In this document: positions 25,056-33,451 of the stretch, piece after piece
Layout of the letters: every line of letters starts with the position of its first letter
Numbering within the stretch: the stretch's first letter is position 1
Assembly (NCBI GenBank): GCA_023400055.1
Contig: JAEXFN010000020.1
Span: forward strand, 1-64,000
Direction: 5' to 3'
DNA length: 64,000 nt
From: Bacillota bacterium
GTDB taxonomy: Bacteria > Bacillota > UBA4882 > UBA8346
Notes under the pieces: model-generated
What the model saw: only the letters and a program-made list of their open reading frames with translations
The model's database searches: none
Told to the model about the DNA's origin: nothing
Program-made: the position numbers and the translations under genes

Positions 25056-25766
25056 ATGTCTGGGGAGATTGCAATTGCAATTGACGGTCCGGCCGGCTCC
25101 GGTAAGAGTACGATTGCAAAGTTGCTGGCTGGGCGTTTTAACTATCTTTACATCGATTCCGGAGCGATGTATCGGGCAGTGACCTTGAAAGCGCTTCAAC
25201 GGGGAATTGCCCTCAATAATGTCGACGAGCTTGTTTCTTTGGCTTTTTCCATTGTGATCGAGTTGAAATATTCGAAAGATGATTCCAATTGCCTTAAGTT
25301 ACAAGTCATGGTTGACGGCAAAGATGAAAGCGAGGCCATTCGCAGTCTGGCGGTTACCAATCAGGTATCGATCGTGGCAGCGATAAGCGGAGTCCGTGAA
25401 GCTATGGTTGCTTTACAACGAAAGATGGCTGAAAATTCAGGGGTCGTAATGGATGGTCGCGATATTGGAACAATAGTTTTACCCAATGCCGAATTAAAAG
25501 TGTTTTTGACCGCGTCCGTAGCAGAACGGGGAAGACGTCGCTGGCTTGAATTAAAAGAAAAGGGGATTGAAACCGATATTACCGAATTGACGGAACAGAT
25601 CCGGCAGCGTGATTTGATCGACAGTACGCGGGAAGTAAATCCTTTACGTCAGGCTCCCGATGCGGTCTTTATGGACACCACGAGCCTTACGATTGAAGAA
25701 GTTATTCATAAGTTGGCGGCTATGGCGATTGCAAAGGGGGCGAGGCCGGTTTATTCTGGCTCGTGA
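25056..25766 (+). CDS. cmk: Cytidylate kinase
   Basis: About 236 residues. The P-loop IDGPAGSGKSTIAK follows the start, then YIDSGAMYRAVT, VMDGRDIGTIVLPNA and the C-terminal FMDTTSLTIEEV. It phosphorylates CMP and dCMP. The start is the ATG at 25056 after GAGGGG; the frame extends upstream without support. The gene is directly followed by ispH-S1 with overlapping stop and start. The cmk-ispH-rpsA order is widespread in Firmicutes. Confidence 0.96.
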   Translation: MSGEIAIAIDGPAGSGKSTIAKLLAGRFNYLYIDSGAMYRAVTLKALQRGIALNNVDELVSLAFSIVIELKYSKDDSNCLKLQVMVDGKDESEAIRSLAVTNQVSIVAAISGVREAMVALQRKMAENSGVVMDGRDIGTIVLPNAELKVFLTASVAERGRRRWLELKEKGIETDITELTEQIRQRDLIDSTREVNPLRQAPDAVFMDTTSLTIEEVIHKLAAMAIAKGARPVYSGS

Positions 25767-27811
25767 TGGAAATTACTCTTGCCAAATCGGCTGGTTTTTG
25801 CTTTGGTGTAAAACGGGCATTGGAAATGGTACAGGAAGCGTTGCAGGACCATTCTACGTCAGTGTTTTCGCTCGGTCCATTAATTCATAATCCGGCGGTG
25901 GTGGAGGATTTAGAGCGGAAGGGTCTTCAGAAAATTGACAGCATCCAAAATTTGACGTCTGGGCGAGTGGTCATCCGTTCTCATGGGGTGGGACCTAATA
26001 TTTATCGTGATGCCAGCGCCCAGCAGTTAGAAATTATTGACGCGACTTGTCCTTTTGTAAAGAATGTCCAGGAATTGGCCAAATTCTTGGTGGCAGAAGG
26101 TTACCAGCTGGTCATTTTCGGGGAAAGAGAGCACGCGGAGGTTTCCGGTGTGCTGGAATCGGTTTCCGGCAATGCCTTGGTCCTTAATAACGAAAGCATT
26201 TTAAGCGAATTATCGATAACTGCCAGAGTGGGAGTTATCAGTCAAACGACGCAAGATATTTCCGGCTATCAAAAATTAATCGCCGGTTTAGTTGCTCAAG
26301 CAAAAGAAGTGCGAGTTTTTAATACAATTTGTTTAGCAACTTCTCAGCGGCAAGCTGAGGCGGCGGAGTTGAGTAAAAAAGTGGACATGATGATTGTGGT
26401 GGGGGGTAGAAATTCCGCTAACACCAAACGGTTGACTGAGATTAGTGAAGCTTGCGGTACACCGACTCATCAAGTGGAAACGGCGGATGATTTAATGTCA
26501 GAATGGTTTCAAGGGCTGAAGCATGTAGGAGTTACTGCCGGTGCTTCGACCCCGGACCATCAAATAGCTCAAGTTATACAGAAAATAAGGAATGTAGGGG
26601 GTAATCAAGCAGTGTCTGCGGAAATCATCGAAAGCAAGGAAAATGAAAGTGCAGTTCAGGGTGAAAATGAACAGGAGGTTAATTACGATTGGCCGGAAGA
26701 TCGTTTTCAAGAACTTGTTCCAGGACAAATCATTGAAGCAAAAATAATTTTGGTTCGAGATGACTCCGTTTTTGTCGATATCGGAGGAAAGTCCGATTTA
26801 ACAATTCCGCTGGCGGAGTTGACAGCTGAGCCGGCGGCATCCGCCAAACAGCTTTTTAAAGTGGGCGACCTCATCAACGTGATGGTGACTAAAACCGGAA
26901 ACGAAGATAAAATTTTACTTTCGAAACGTTTGGCCGATCAACAACAGGTTTGGATCGAGCTGAATGACGTTTTCAAGCGGGAAGAACCGGTCCCCGGCAA
27001 GGTGGTTGAAGCTGTCAAAGGCGGACTTTCTGTCATAATTTCCGGAATCAGAGCTTTTATGCCGGCTTCCCAAGCTGTTCTGGGCTTTCAAAAGGATTTA
27101 AGCTCCTTAGTCGGTCAGGAAGTTCAGGTAAAAATCATTGAATTCGATCGCTCCAAGAAGCGGGTGATTGTATCGCGCCGGGTGTTGTTGGAGGCGGAAC
27201 GTCAGAAAGCTGAAACCGAATTGTTCGCCACGATTACGGAAGGAGAACGGCGTCAGGGGAAAGTTACCCGTTTGGCGGATTTCGGCGCTTTTGTCGATCT
27301 GGGTTCCGGTGTTGAAGGATTGGTGCATATCTCGGAACTCAGCTGGAATCGGGTAAAACATCCGCAAGAAGTCCTGAAGACGGGCGACACGGTGGAAGTT
27401 CTGGTGACCAAAGTCGACCCCGCAACCAAACGTATTTCTTTGTCGATCAAACAGATTCAGGAGCATCCTTGGTACGCTACCATCCAGCAATTTGCAGAAG
27501 GTAACGTTTATCCCGGAACCGTAGTCCGGCTGGAGAGTTTTGGCGCTTTTATCCGGTTAGCACCTGGTATCGATGGTTTGGCTCATGTCTCACAAATCGC
27601 CGACCGTAGAATCAGCAAACCTGACGAAGTTTTGAAAGTCGGCGAGGAAGTTCGGGCCAAAATTTTAAAAATTGACATGGCCAACCGGAAAGTATCCATA
27701 AGTCTTAAAGAAGTTGCCCAAGATCAAACGGACAAGGAAACGAACGAATTTCTCGATCAACAGGAAGACGTCAATTTATCCCAAAATTTGGGCGCATTCA
27801 TAAAGAAATAG
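25766..27811 (+). CDS. ispH: IspH fused to four S1 RNA-binding domains
   Basis: About 681 residues in two parts. Residues 1-285 are 4-hydroxy-3-methylbut-2-enyl diphosphate reductase, the last step of the MEP isoprenoid pathway; the three Fe-S cysteines are Cys12 (AGFCFGVKRA), Cys95 (IDATCPFVK) and Cys189 (NTICLATSQRQ). After an acidic linker come four S1 repeats at roughly 310-380, 400-465, 485-555 and 575-645; the third and fourth show the FGAFVDLGSGVEGLVH and FGAFIRLAPGIDGLAH patterns. Such fusions occur in clostridia. The ATG overlaps the cmk stop; a GTG three bases earlier is possible. Confidence 0.95.
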   Translation: MEITLAKSAGFCFGVKRALEMVQEALQDHSTSVFSLGPLIHNPAVVEDLERKGLQKIDSIQNLTSGRVVIRSHGVGPNIYRDASAQQLEIIDATCPFVKNVQELAKFLVAEGYQLVIFGEREHAEVSGVLESVSGNALVLNNESILSELSITARVGVISQTTQDISGYQKLIAGLVAQAKEVRVFNTICLATSQRQAEAAELSKKVDMMIVVGGRNSANTKRLTEISEACGTPTHQVETADDLMSEWFQGLKHVGVTAGASTPDHQIAQVIQKIRNVGGNQAVSAEIIESKENESAVQGENEQEVNYDWPEDRFQELVPGQIIEAKIILVRDDSVFVDIGGKSDLTIPLAELTAEPAASAKQLFKVGDLINVMVTKTGNEDKILLSKRLADQQQVWIELNDVFKREEPVPGKVVEAVKGGLSVIISGIRAFMPASQAVLGFQKDLSSLVGQEVQVKIIEFDRSKKRVIVSRRVLLEAERQKAETELFATITEGERRQGKVTRLADFGAFVDLGSGVEGLVHISELSWNRVKHPQEVLKTGDTVEVLVTKVDPATKRISLSIKQIQEHPWYATIQQFAEGNVYPGTVVRLESFGAFIRLAPGIDGLAHVSQIADRRISKPDEVLKVGEEVRAKILKIDMANRKVSISLKEVAQDQTDKETNEFLDQQEDVNLSQNLGAFIKK

Positions 27812-27841
27812 TTTAGCAGCATTTTAAAAAATGTTTGAAAA

Positions 27842-27874
27842 AAATCAACCTACACTTTGGGTTGATTTTTTTAT
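27842..27874 (+). terminator. Intrinsic terminator after ispH-S1
   Basis: AAATCAACC pairs with GGTTGATTT across an eight-base loop, followed by further Ts. It ends the plus-strand run that starts with the DUF1858 gene. Confidence 0.9.
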
Positions 27875-28021
27875 GCATTTTTTCCGTGGTTCATTTCGAC
27901 AGACCATATTTTTACACAAGGCTGGTTCTTTTGCCAAATCAACTGTTTACTTCCTTTCAAATCCGAGCATAAGAGCAGTTTCCCAGGAGAATCTATTCTT
28001 AAGTAAAGGAGGTCAGAAAGC

Positions 28022-28699
28022 ATGCTCGGTATTCTGTTATTAGTAGTAATCAGTATCTTGATTTTTCTCGGTTTGGCGCATCAGGTATTGGATAGGCTGT
28101 ATCTAAGCGACCGGGGCGGTTTATTGGTAATTGCCGTCATGATCGTGGGCAGTTTCATTGACATTCCGATTTGGATCAATCCAAAGGTTAGCCTGAATAT
28201 TGGAGGCGCTCTTTTGCCACTGGCTTTGTCAATTTATGTTTTGATCAAAGCCGGTTCCGGCAAGGAATGGATTCGCTCATTGATCGGGATCGTGGTCACC
28301 GTCGGAGTCCTGTATGGAGTGAGCCGATTATATCGGTTTGATACCAAAACCGGTTTTATCGAACCTCAATACTTGTGGGCAATCCTTTCAGCGGTAATTG
28401 CCTATGTGATCGGACGCTCCCGCCGTTTGGCGTTTATCATTGCCACGGTGGGATTAATCGCTATGGACATTGTCCGGATTTTTGAAGTCGCCCGGTTGGG
28501 GATTGCCGCTCCGGTAATGATCGGCGGAGCGGGAGCCTTCGACACGATTGTGGTCGCCAGTGTCCTGGCCGTATTATTGGCGGAGCTCATTGGCGAAAGC
28601 AGAGAAGCTCTGCAGGGAGGCCCGGTTCGGGAGGAGCGTCCCGAAGAACTGAGAGAAGCGCTGGATCATCCGGAAATCGGGAAGGAGGAAGAAAAATGA
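28022..28699 (+). CDS. DUF1614-like membrane protein of a sporulation operon
   Basis: A 225-residue protein with about seven membrane helices and a charged, Glu-rich C-terminal tail. FIDIPIWINPKVSLNIGGALLPL and GGAGAFDTIVVASVLAVLLAEL resemble the DUF1614 family of Bacillota and archaea (quoted in parts). It precedes spoIIP and overlaps it by four bases, a pairing found in several spore formers. The ribosome site AAAGGAGG is strong. The function is unknown; co-expression with spoIIP suggests work at the forespore membrane. Confidence 0.75.
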   Translation: MLGILLLVVISILIFLGLAHQVLDRLYLSDRGGLLVIAVMIVGSFIDIPIWINPKVSLNIGGALLPLALSIYVLIKAGSGKEWIRSLIGIVVTVGVLYGVSRLYRFDTKTGFIEPQYLWAILSAVIAYVIGRSRRLAFIIATVGLIAMDIVRIFEVARLGIAAPVMIGGAGAFDTIVVASVLAVLLAELIGESREALQGGPVREERPEELREALDHPEIGKEEEK

Positions 28700-29820
28700 G
28701 ACGGTGGCTCATTTCAAGTGTTATTACGGCTGTTATTGCGGCTATCCTCTGCCTGAATCTGACCTCTGTTGTCTATGGCGAAAGCGAACTTCGTCAAAAA
28801 TACATGACTTTAAAAGACGACCGAGGCCGGGTTATTACCCGCACAGCTCATGAAGTAGTTGTGGGAGATGAATATTTAAACAGTGAAAACAACCTTTATC
28901 GGGTTTATAAAGTTTCCGGCTTAGCGGCCAAAGTGAAATTGGTTAAAAGCGATGCTTTAAAAGCAAGTGCTTGGTCGGAACTTCAGCTTTTTTTATCGAG
29001 TCTGCTCCGGGGAGATTTTTTTCGCTCGGAAGTGAAACAACGGGGACCGATAGCTATTTATCACACCCACTCCGATGAATCGTATATCCCCAGTGACGGA
29101 ACTTCTAGCAAGAAAGGCCATGGCGGTGTCTTTCAAGTTGGCGACACCCTCACTCGATCCTTTGAAAAGCTCGGCATTCCGGTAGTACATTCCAAAACTC
29201 CGCATGATCCGCATGACGGGCTTGCCTACGACCGTTCACGGCGTACTGCCGTCCAACTTCTGAAAGACAGGCCCGCCGCTTTGTTGGATGTTCACCGTGA
29301 TGCGGTTCCCCGGGAAGAATATACCACGGTTGTGAACAAGCAAGATGTAGCGCAAGTCCAATTGGTGGTGGGACGGCAAAATCCCAATTTTCAGACCACC
29401 AACGATTTTGCCAAACAGATCAAGGCTTCGGTGGATAAAAAAGCGCCACATCTCATCAAAGGGATTTTTTACGGCAAAGGCAAATACAATCAGGACTTGG
29501 GTCCAAGATCAATGCTGCTTGAGATCGGCACCTATACCAATAGCAAAGGCGCCGCTGAACGCGGAGCTGCTATATTTGCGGCGGCTGCCAAGGATGTCCT
29601 CTATGGAAACACGGGAGCGGGAGCCATCAATCGTGGCGGTATGAGGAATGTCTTTTGGATTGTGGTGGCCGTACTCGGCGGATTCGGATTATTTTTTCTG
29701 CTTAACCGTAGCGGTCTCAAGAAAATTGGCAAGGAGTTTTCCGGGGCACTCGGTGAAGAACCAAAAGAGGAGCCGGAGAAGAAGCAATCCGATTCCGATC
29801 ATAACGGGGAGTCTTCTTGA
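28696..29820 (+). CDS. spoIIP: Stage II sporulation protein P
   Basis: A 374-residue protein with an N-terminal signal anchor, the SpoIIP amidase/endopeptidase domain, and a second membrane helix near residue 315-332 before a charged tail. Family motifs: IAIYHTHSDESYIP (metal His and Glu), ALLDVHRDA and GPRSMLLEIGTYTNS. SpoIIP degrades peptidoglycan with SpoIID and SpoIIM so that the mother-cell membrane can engulf the forespore. The C-terminal membrane helix is an unusual addition compared with the Bacillus protein. Its stop overlaps the TTG of the next gene. Confidence 0.9.
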   Translation: MRRWLISSVITAVIAAILCLNLTSVVYGESELRQKYMTLKDDRGRVITRTAHEVVVGDEYLNSENNLYRVYKVSGLAAKVKLVKSDALKASAWSELQLFLSSLLRGDFFRSEVKQRGPIAIYHTHSDESYIPSDGTSSKKGHGGVFQVGDTLTRSFEKLGIPVVHSKTPHDPHDGLAYDRSRRTAVQLLKDRPAALLDVHRDAVPREEYTTVVNKQDVAQVQLVVGRQNPNFQTTNDFAKQIKASVDKKAPHLIKGIFYGKGKYNQDLGPRSMLLEIGTYTNSKGAAERGAAIFAAAAKDVLYGNTGAGAINRGGMRNVFWIVVAVLGGFGLFFLLNRSGLKKIGKEFSGALGEEPKEEPEKKQSDSDHNGESS

Positions 29821-30287
29821 AAGTTGTTTATCATTGTTACGGGGGAGCGCATGCCTCAACTACCGCAGCAGCAATTCATCTGGGGATCATCCCCGGGAAT
29901 CGCCTGCCGCACTTTTCCGATTTTCGGCGGGTTCCCTTTTTTGATGATACTACTGGGATTCAGCATGGTAAATTGATTAAGGTTGGCACCGACCGCTTCG
30001 GCAATGAAATCTTCATTTTGGGGAGACGGAGTTCAGCCAGCCTGATCATTAACTTGATCAAAGAATTTCTCAAATTGACCGGGGATAATCCCCAGGACTA
30101 TCTTTTTGTGAGTTGTGTGCAACTATTGAATCCGTTGATGGTAACCGGGGGGTTTTCATCGCGGGCGATGGGTTGGGTCGGGATCGGGAGACCCTTGGTC
30201 ACGCTGGGGACGATAGTTTCCTTTCCATTTTTAGCAACGATTGTCGCTCGAACGCTCCAGACAATTGCGAGCAATCAAGTTCAATGA
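29817..30287 (+). CDS. DUF3189 family protein, first of two
   Basis: A 156-residue protein. The opening KVVYHCYGGAHASTTAAAIHLG, quoted in part, and VGTDRFGNEIFILG are typical of DUF3189, a Bacillota family linked to spore formers. The likely start is a TTG inside the spoIIP stop (TTGA). A hydrophobic C-terminal stretch (VTLGTIVSFPFLATIVA) may be membrane-associated. The next gene is a paralogue with the same layout, so the pair arose by duplication. Function unknown. Confidence 0.8.
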   Translation: MKVVYHCYGGAHASTTAAAIHLGIIPGNRLPHFSDFRRVPFFDDTTGIQHGKLIKVGTDRFGNEIFILGRRSSASLIINLIKEFLKLTGDNPQDYLFVSCVQLLNPLMVTGGFSSRAMGWVGIGRPLVTLGTIVSFPFLATIVARTLQTIASNQVQ

Positions 30288-30736
30288 AGATATTTTATTT
30301 TTGTTATGGGCGGGCTCATTCTTCGATCATTGCTGCGTATTTGCACTTAAATCAACTACCAATGGATAAGATTCCCAACGTCCGGGACATCATCCGGCTC
30401 CCGGAATTTGATAAGGCGGACGCTTCCGACCGCGGAATTCCCTTATATATGGGAACGGATGCTTCGGGAAATGAAGTTTACGTATTGGGTTTTGGGACGC
30501 AGCGGTTATTGGGTCTGGAGACAATCTATTTTACCCTGAATCAACGGGTGAACCCGAAAGACTGGCGTTTTTTCAATACGCTAACGACGATTAACGGGAT
30601 AACTCGGTTTGGAGGTTTTTTATCCAGAGGATTAAAGATGGTTTTTCCGGGTAGGATGATTGTCGCTTGGGGAATCCGTCAAAGCTATTGGCGTTTGGTC
30701 CGCTTGGTGAAAAAAGTGAAGGAGTTAACTTCATAA
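30284..30736 (+). CDS. DUF3189 family protein, second of two
   Basis: About 150 residues. It opens with KIFYFCYGRAHSSIIAAYLHL and has MGTDASGNEVYVLGFG, matching the upstream paralogue position by position in the first half. The ATG overlaps the stop of that paralogue; a longer frame to 30113 only shadows it. The shared CYG-x-AH-S motif near residue 7 could be a small active site, but this is speculation. It is followed after two bases by spoVAE. Confidence 0.8.
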   Translation: MKIFYFCYGRAHSSIIAAYLHLNQLPMDKIPNVRDIIRLPEFDKADASDRGIPLYMGTDASGNEVYVLGFGTQRLLGLETIYFTLNQRVNPKDWRFFNTLTTINGITRFGGFLSRGLKMVFPGRMIVAWGIRQSYWRLVRLVKKVKELTS

Positions 30737-30738
30737 CC

Positions 30739-31308
30739 ATGGCCAAAAGAAAAATAATTGTGATCACGGATGGAGACCGGATCGCCCAAAAAGTGGTCGA
30801 AAGAGTGGCCAAAAATGTTGGGGGAAGGGCAATCTCCTTATCCGGGGGAAATCCGACGCCGGTATCCGGTGCTGATATTGCGGAAGCTGTCCAGAAAACG
30901 CCTTACGATCCGGTACTGGTGATGGTCGATGATTGCGGTTCGCGCCAGAAAGCCAGCGGTGAAACTGCCTTGGAGTCACTGGCCAAAAATCCGGACATTG
31001 ATATTTTGGGTGTCATCGCGGTGGCTGCCAACACTAGCAAAGTAGAAGGCGTACCGGTCGATTCTTCAGTAACCCGCGAAGGCAAGATCATCGGCGGACC
31101 CGTGGACAAAGACGGCAACGCTGAACCGGAAGGGCATGTTAAAGTAGAAGGAGACACCGTCGACGTGATTAATCGCTTGCAGATACCGCTAGTCATCGGC
31201 ATTGGCGACCTGGGAAAAATGGATGACGCCGACCTTGAAGAAAACGGCGCCCGAATTACGACTCTTGCCGTGCAAGAAATTTTAAAACGCAGTCATTTTC
31301 AGCAATGA
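30739..31308 (+). CDS. spoVAE: Stage V sporulation protein AE
   Basis: A 189-residue SpoVAE of the soluble (SpoVAEA-like) kind. Family motifs: IIVITDGDRIAQKVVERVA, ISLSGGNPTPVSGADI, VLVMVDDCGSRQKASGE and the GVIAVAANTSKVEGVPVD strand. SpoVA proteins handle dipicolinic acid in the spore. Here the gene stands apart from the rest of a spoVA operon and ends the spoIIP/DUF3189 cluster. The ATG at 30739 has AAGGAG 13 bases upstream. Confidence 0.88.
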   Translation: MAKRKIIVITDGDRIAQKVVERVAKNVGGRAISLSGGNPTPVSGADIAEAVQKTPYDPVLVMVDDCGSRQKASGETALESLAKNPDIDILGVIAVAANTSKVEGVPVDSSVTREGKIIGGPVDKDGNAEPEGHVKVEGDTVDVINRLQIPLVIGIGDLGKMDDADLEENGARITTLAVQEILKRSHFQQ

Positions 31309-31421
31309 GCCGAGGGCGTTGCCAATAAATCTCATAAAAAAAACATAATAAGCAGGAGAATGATTTACGACTGCGAAATGGTAAATCGTAAAGATATTTT
31401 TGGGAAATAAGGTGAAAGCGG

Positions 31422-32336
31422 TTGAGGATAGGGATTCCTCGGGCCTTGCTATATTATTGGTATGGCAATACATGGCAAAATTTTTTCCGGGAATGTGGCC
31501 TCCAAGTCGTCGTGTCTTCCCCGACTGAACAACGGACCATCCGAAACGGAGCGGAAGCCGGCATCGAAGAGCTATGCTTGCCGGTGAAAATTTTCCTCGG
31601 CCATCTCCTGGAACTGGCGGGAAAAGTCGATCGCCTTTTCATTCCGCACCTGGTCCGCGTCGAGAAATCGGCCTATCTCTGTCCCAAATTTATGGGTTTG
31701 CCGGATATCGTGGCGCACGCTTTGCCTGAACTCCGGCAGAAGATGTTGGTGGTAAAGGTGGGGCCGACCGTCTTCGATATGGCGGAATGTCTGGAAACTA
31801 CCGCCCAGCGGCAAGGCTGGAAACATTCAGCCGGTTTTCGGCAGAGAAGCGACTTAACCCCGGCGCTACAAATTATTGCCGAGTACACTGCTAACCCGTC
31901 AAACCGGGGATTGACCTTCGGACTGCTCGGCCATCCCTATTGTTTATATGATTCCTGTTTCAACTTTGGTTTGCTGGACTATTTATCCCGGCAGGGCATC
32001 CAAGTTTTAACTCCCGAAATGACACCGCCTTTCTTAAAAGGGGTCGGTTCGGGGAAACTGACCAAGGATCTGTTTTGGACCATGGGAAGAACGCAATTTG
32101 ATGCCTTGGATTGGATGCTGGGCGACACTTCGCCGGGTGTCGACGGCTTCATTCAGGTCGCTTCGTTTGCCTGCGGTCCCGAGGCCATTGTGGGCGATCT
32201 ATTGGAAAGAAAAATTAAAGCGGCCCAAAAGCCCTTATTAAAACTTAACTTTGAAGAACAAAGCGGCGAGGTGGGTTTTATCACCCGTCTGGAAGCTTTT
32301 ATCGATCTGGTTTCTTATCGGAGCAAAGTATGTTAA
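31422..32336 (+). CDS. 2-hydroxyacyl-CoA dehydratase-related protein, DUF2229 type (part 1)
   Basis: A 304-residue protein of the group called acyl-CoA dehydratase activase-related. It opens with RIGIPRALLYYWYGNTW and has ELCLPVKIFLGHLLEL and CGPEAIVGDLLERK, with Cys residues that may hold a 4Fe-4S cluster. In many clostridia the same region is part of a single chain of well over 1,000 residues that also carries the activase and the next gene product; here it is split. The likely start is TTG. The CoA substrate is unknown. The end overlaps the next gene by seven bases. Confidence 0.8.
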   Translation: MRIGIPRALLYYWYGNTWQNFFRECGLQVVVSSPTEQRTIRNGAEAGIEELCLPVKIFLGHLLELAGKVDRLFIPHLVRVEKSAYLCPKFMGLPDIVAHALPELRQKMLVVKVGPTVFDMAECLETTAQRQGWKHSAGFRQRSDLTPALQIIAEYTANPSNRGLTFGLLGHPYCLYDSCFNFGLLDYLSRQGIQVLTPEMTPPFLKGVGSGKLTKDLFWTMGRTQFDALDWMLGDTSPGVDGFIQVASFACGPEAIVGDLLERKIKAAQKPLLKLNFEEQSGEVGFITRLEAFIDLVSYRSKVC

Positions 32337-33451
32337 GGGTCACTTTTCCCCATATCGGCAACGCCTACATTCCGTTTGCCACTCTGTTCAATGAATTGGG
32401 AGTGGAACCGGTCATTCCGCCGTTGATCTCGGATCGGACCATCGCCCTGGGCGCTAAAAGCGCTCCGGAATTCGCCTGTTTCCCGTTGAAGGTGAACCTC
32501 GGAAACTATCTCGAAGCAATTGAAGCAGGAGCGGAAATGATCCTGATGGCCGGCGGGGTGGGGCCCTGCCGTTTCGGTTATTATGGCGAGGTGCAACGGG
32601 AGATTCTTCGGGAAGTGGGTTACGATGTCCAATTTTTGCTGTTGGAGGCGCCCAAGACCCATCCCCGCGAATTGTGGGAGCGAATCCAGCGGATTTTTCC
32701 CCGGCATACCGCGCTGGATCTGATGCGCGCCTTGCGTTTGGCTTGGTTAAAGGCCACCGCTTTGGATCAGTTGGACCGGCTGGCCAATCGAATCCGGCCC
32801 GTGGAACAACAACCCGGACAGACCACTCTTTTACAACAGCGATTCTATGCGCAGCTTCATCGAGCGGTTCAGGAGCGCGAAATCCGGCAGGCATTGCAGA
32901 ACGGCTTGACTGAGTTGCGTGGCCTCGCCGTAAAAAACAGCTCCGATGTCTTACGAATCATGCTGGTCGGAGAGATTTACATGGTGCTCGAACCGCGGGT
33001 CAATTTCGATATCGAACAAACGTTGGGCGAGATGGGAGTACTGGTGGAACGGTCGATCTATTTGAGCGATTGGATTCGCGATCAATTGTTATTCAGCATC
33101 ATTCGGCCCGATTGGTCCAGCAAGTGGCGCTGGCTGGCCCAGCCTTATTTAAACAGCTTCGTCGGCGGTCATGGTTTGGAGACGGTGGCGCATACCGTGG
33201 CCGCGGGGATTAACCGCTTGGACGGAGTGATTCAATTGGCCCCTTTCACCTGTATGCCGGAAATTGTAGCGATGCAGGTTTTGCCGGATGTCTCCCGTGA
33301 GTTGGCCATTCCCTTCCTCTCGATCATCATTGATGAGCATTCGGCTGAAGCGGGAGTGCGAACCCGCCTCGAAGCATTCGTCGATTTGTTATGGCAAAAG
33401 AAACGCAAAGCAGCTGGAGGAGAAAAACTTGCAAGCTTATCTGGGCATTGA
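32330..33451 (+). CDS. 2-hydroxyacyl-CoA dehydratase-related protein (part 2)
   Basis: A 373-residue protein. LRVTFPHIGNAYIPFATLF opens it, followed by EFACFPLKVNLGNYLEA, MAGGVGPCRFGYYGEVQ, and late in the chain FTCMPEIVAMQVLP and SIIIDEHSAEAGVRTRLEAF. The Cys residues in these blocks match those that bind the cluster in HgdB-type subunits. The C-terminal pattern EHSAEAGVRTRLEAFVD recurs in part 1 (EEQSGEVGFITRLEAFID), which shows that the two proteins are distant paralogues. It overlaps both neighbours, so the three genes are one coupled unit. Confidence 0.8.
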   Translation: MLRVTFPHIGNAYIPFATLFNELGVEPVIPPLISDRTIALGAKSAPEFACFPLKVNLGNYLEAIEAGAEMILMAGGVGPCRFGYYGEVQREILREVGYDVQFLLLEAPKTHPRELWERIQRIFPRHTALDLMRALRLAWLKATALDQLDRLANRIRPVEQQPGQTTLLQQRFYAQLHRAVQEREIRQALQNGLTELRGLAVKNSSDVLRIMLVGEIYMVLEPRVNFDIEQTLGEMGVLVERSIYLSDWIRDQLLFSIIRPDWSSKWRWLAQPYLNSFVGGHGLETVAHTVAAGINRLDGVIQLAPFTCMPEIVAMQVLPDVSRELAIPFLSIIIDEHSAEAGVRTRLEAFVDLLWQKKRKAAGGEKLASLSGH

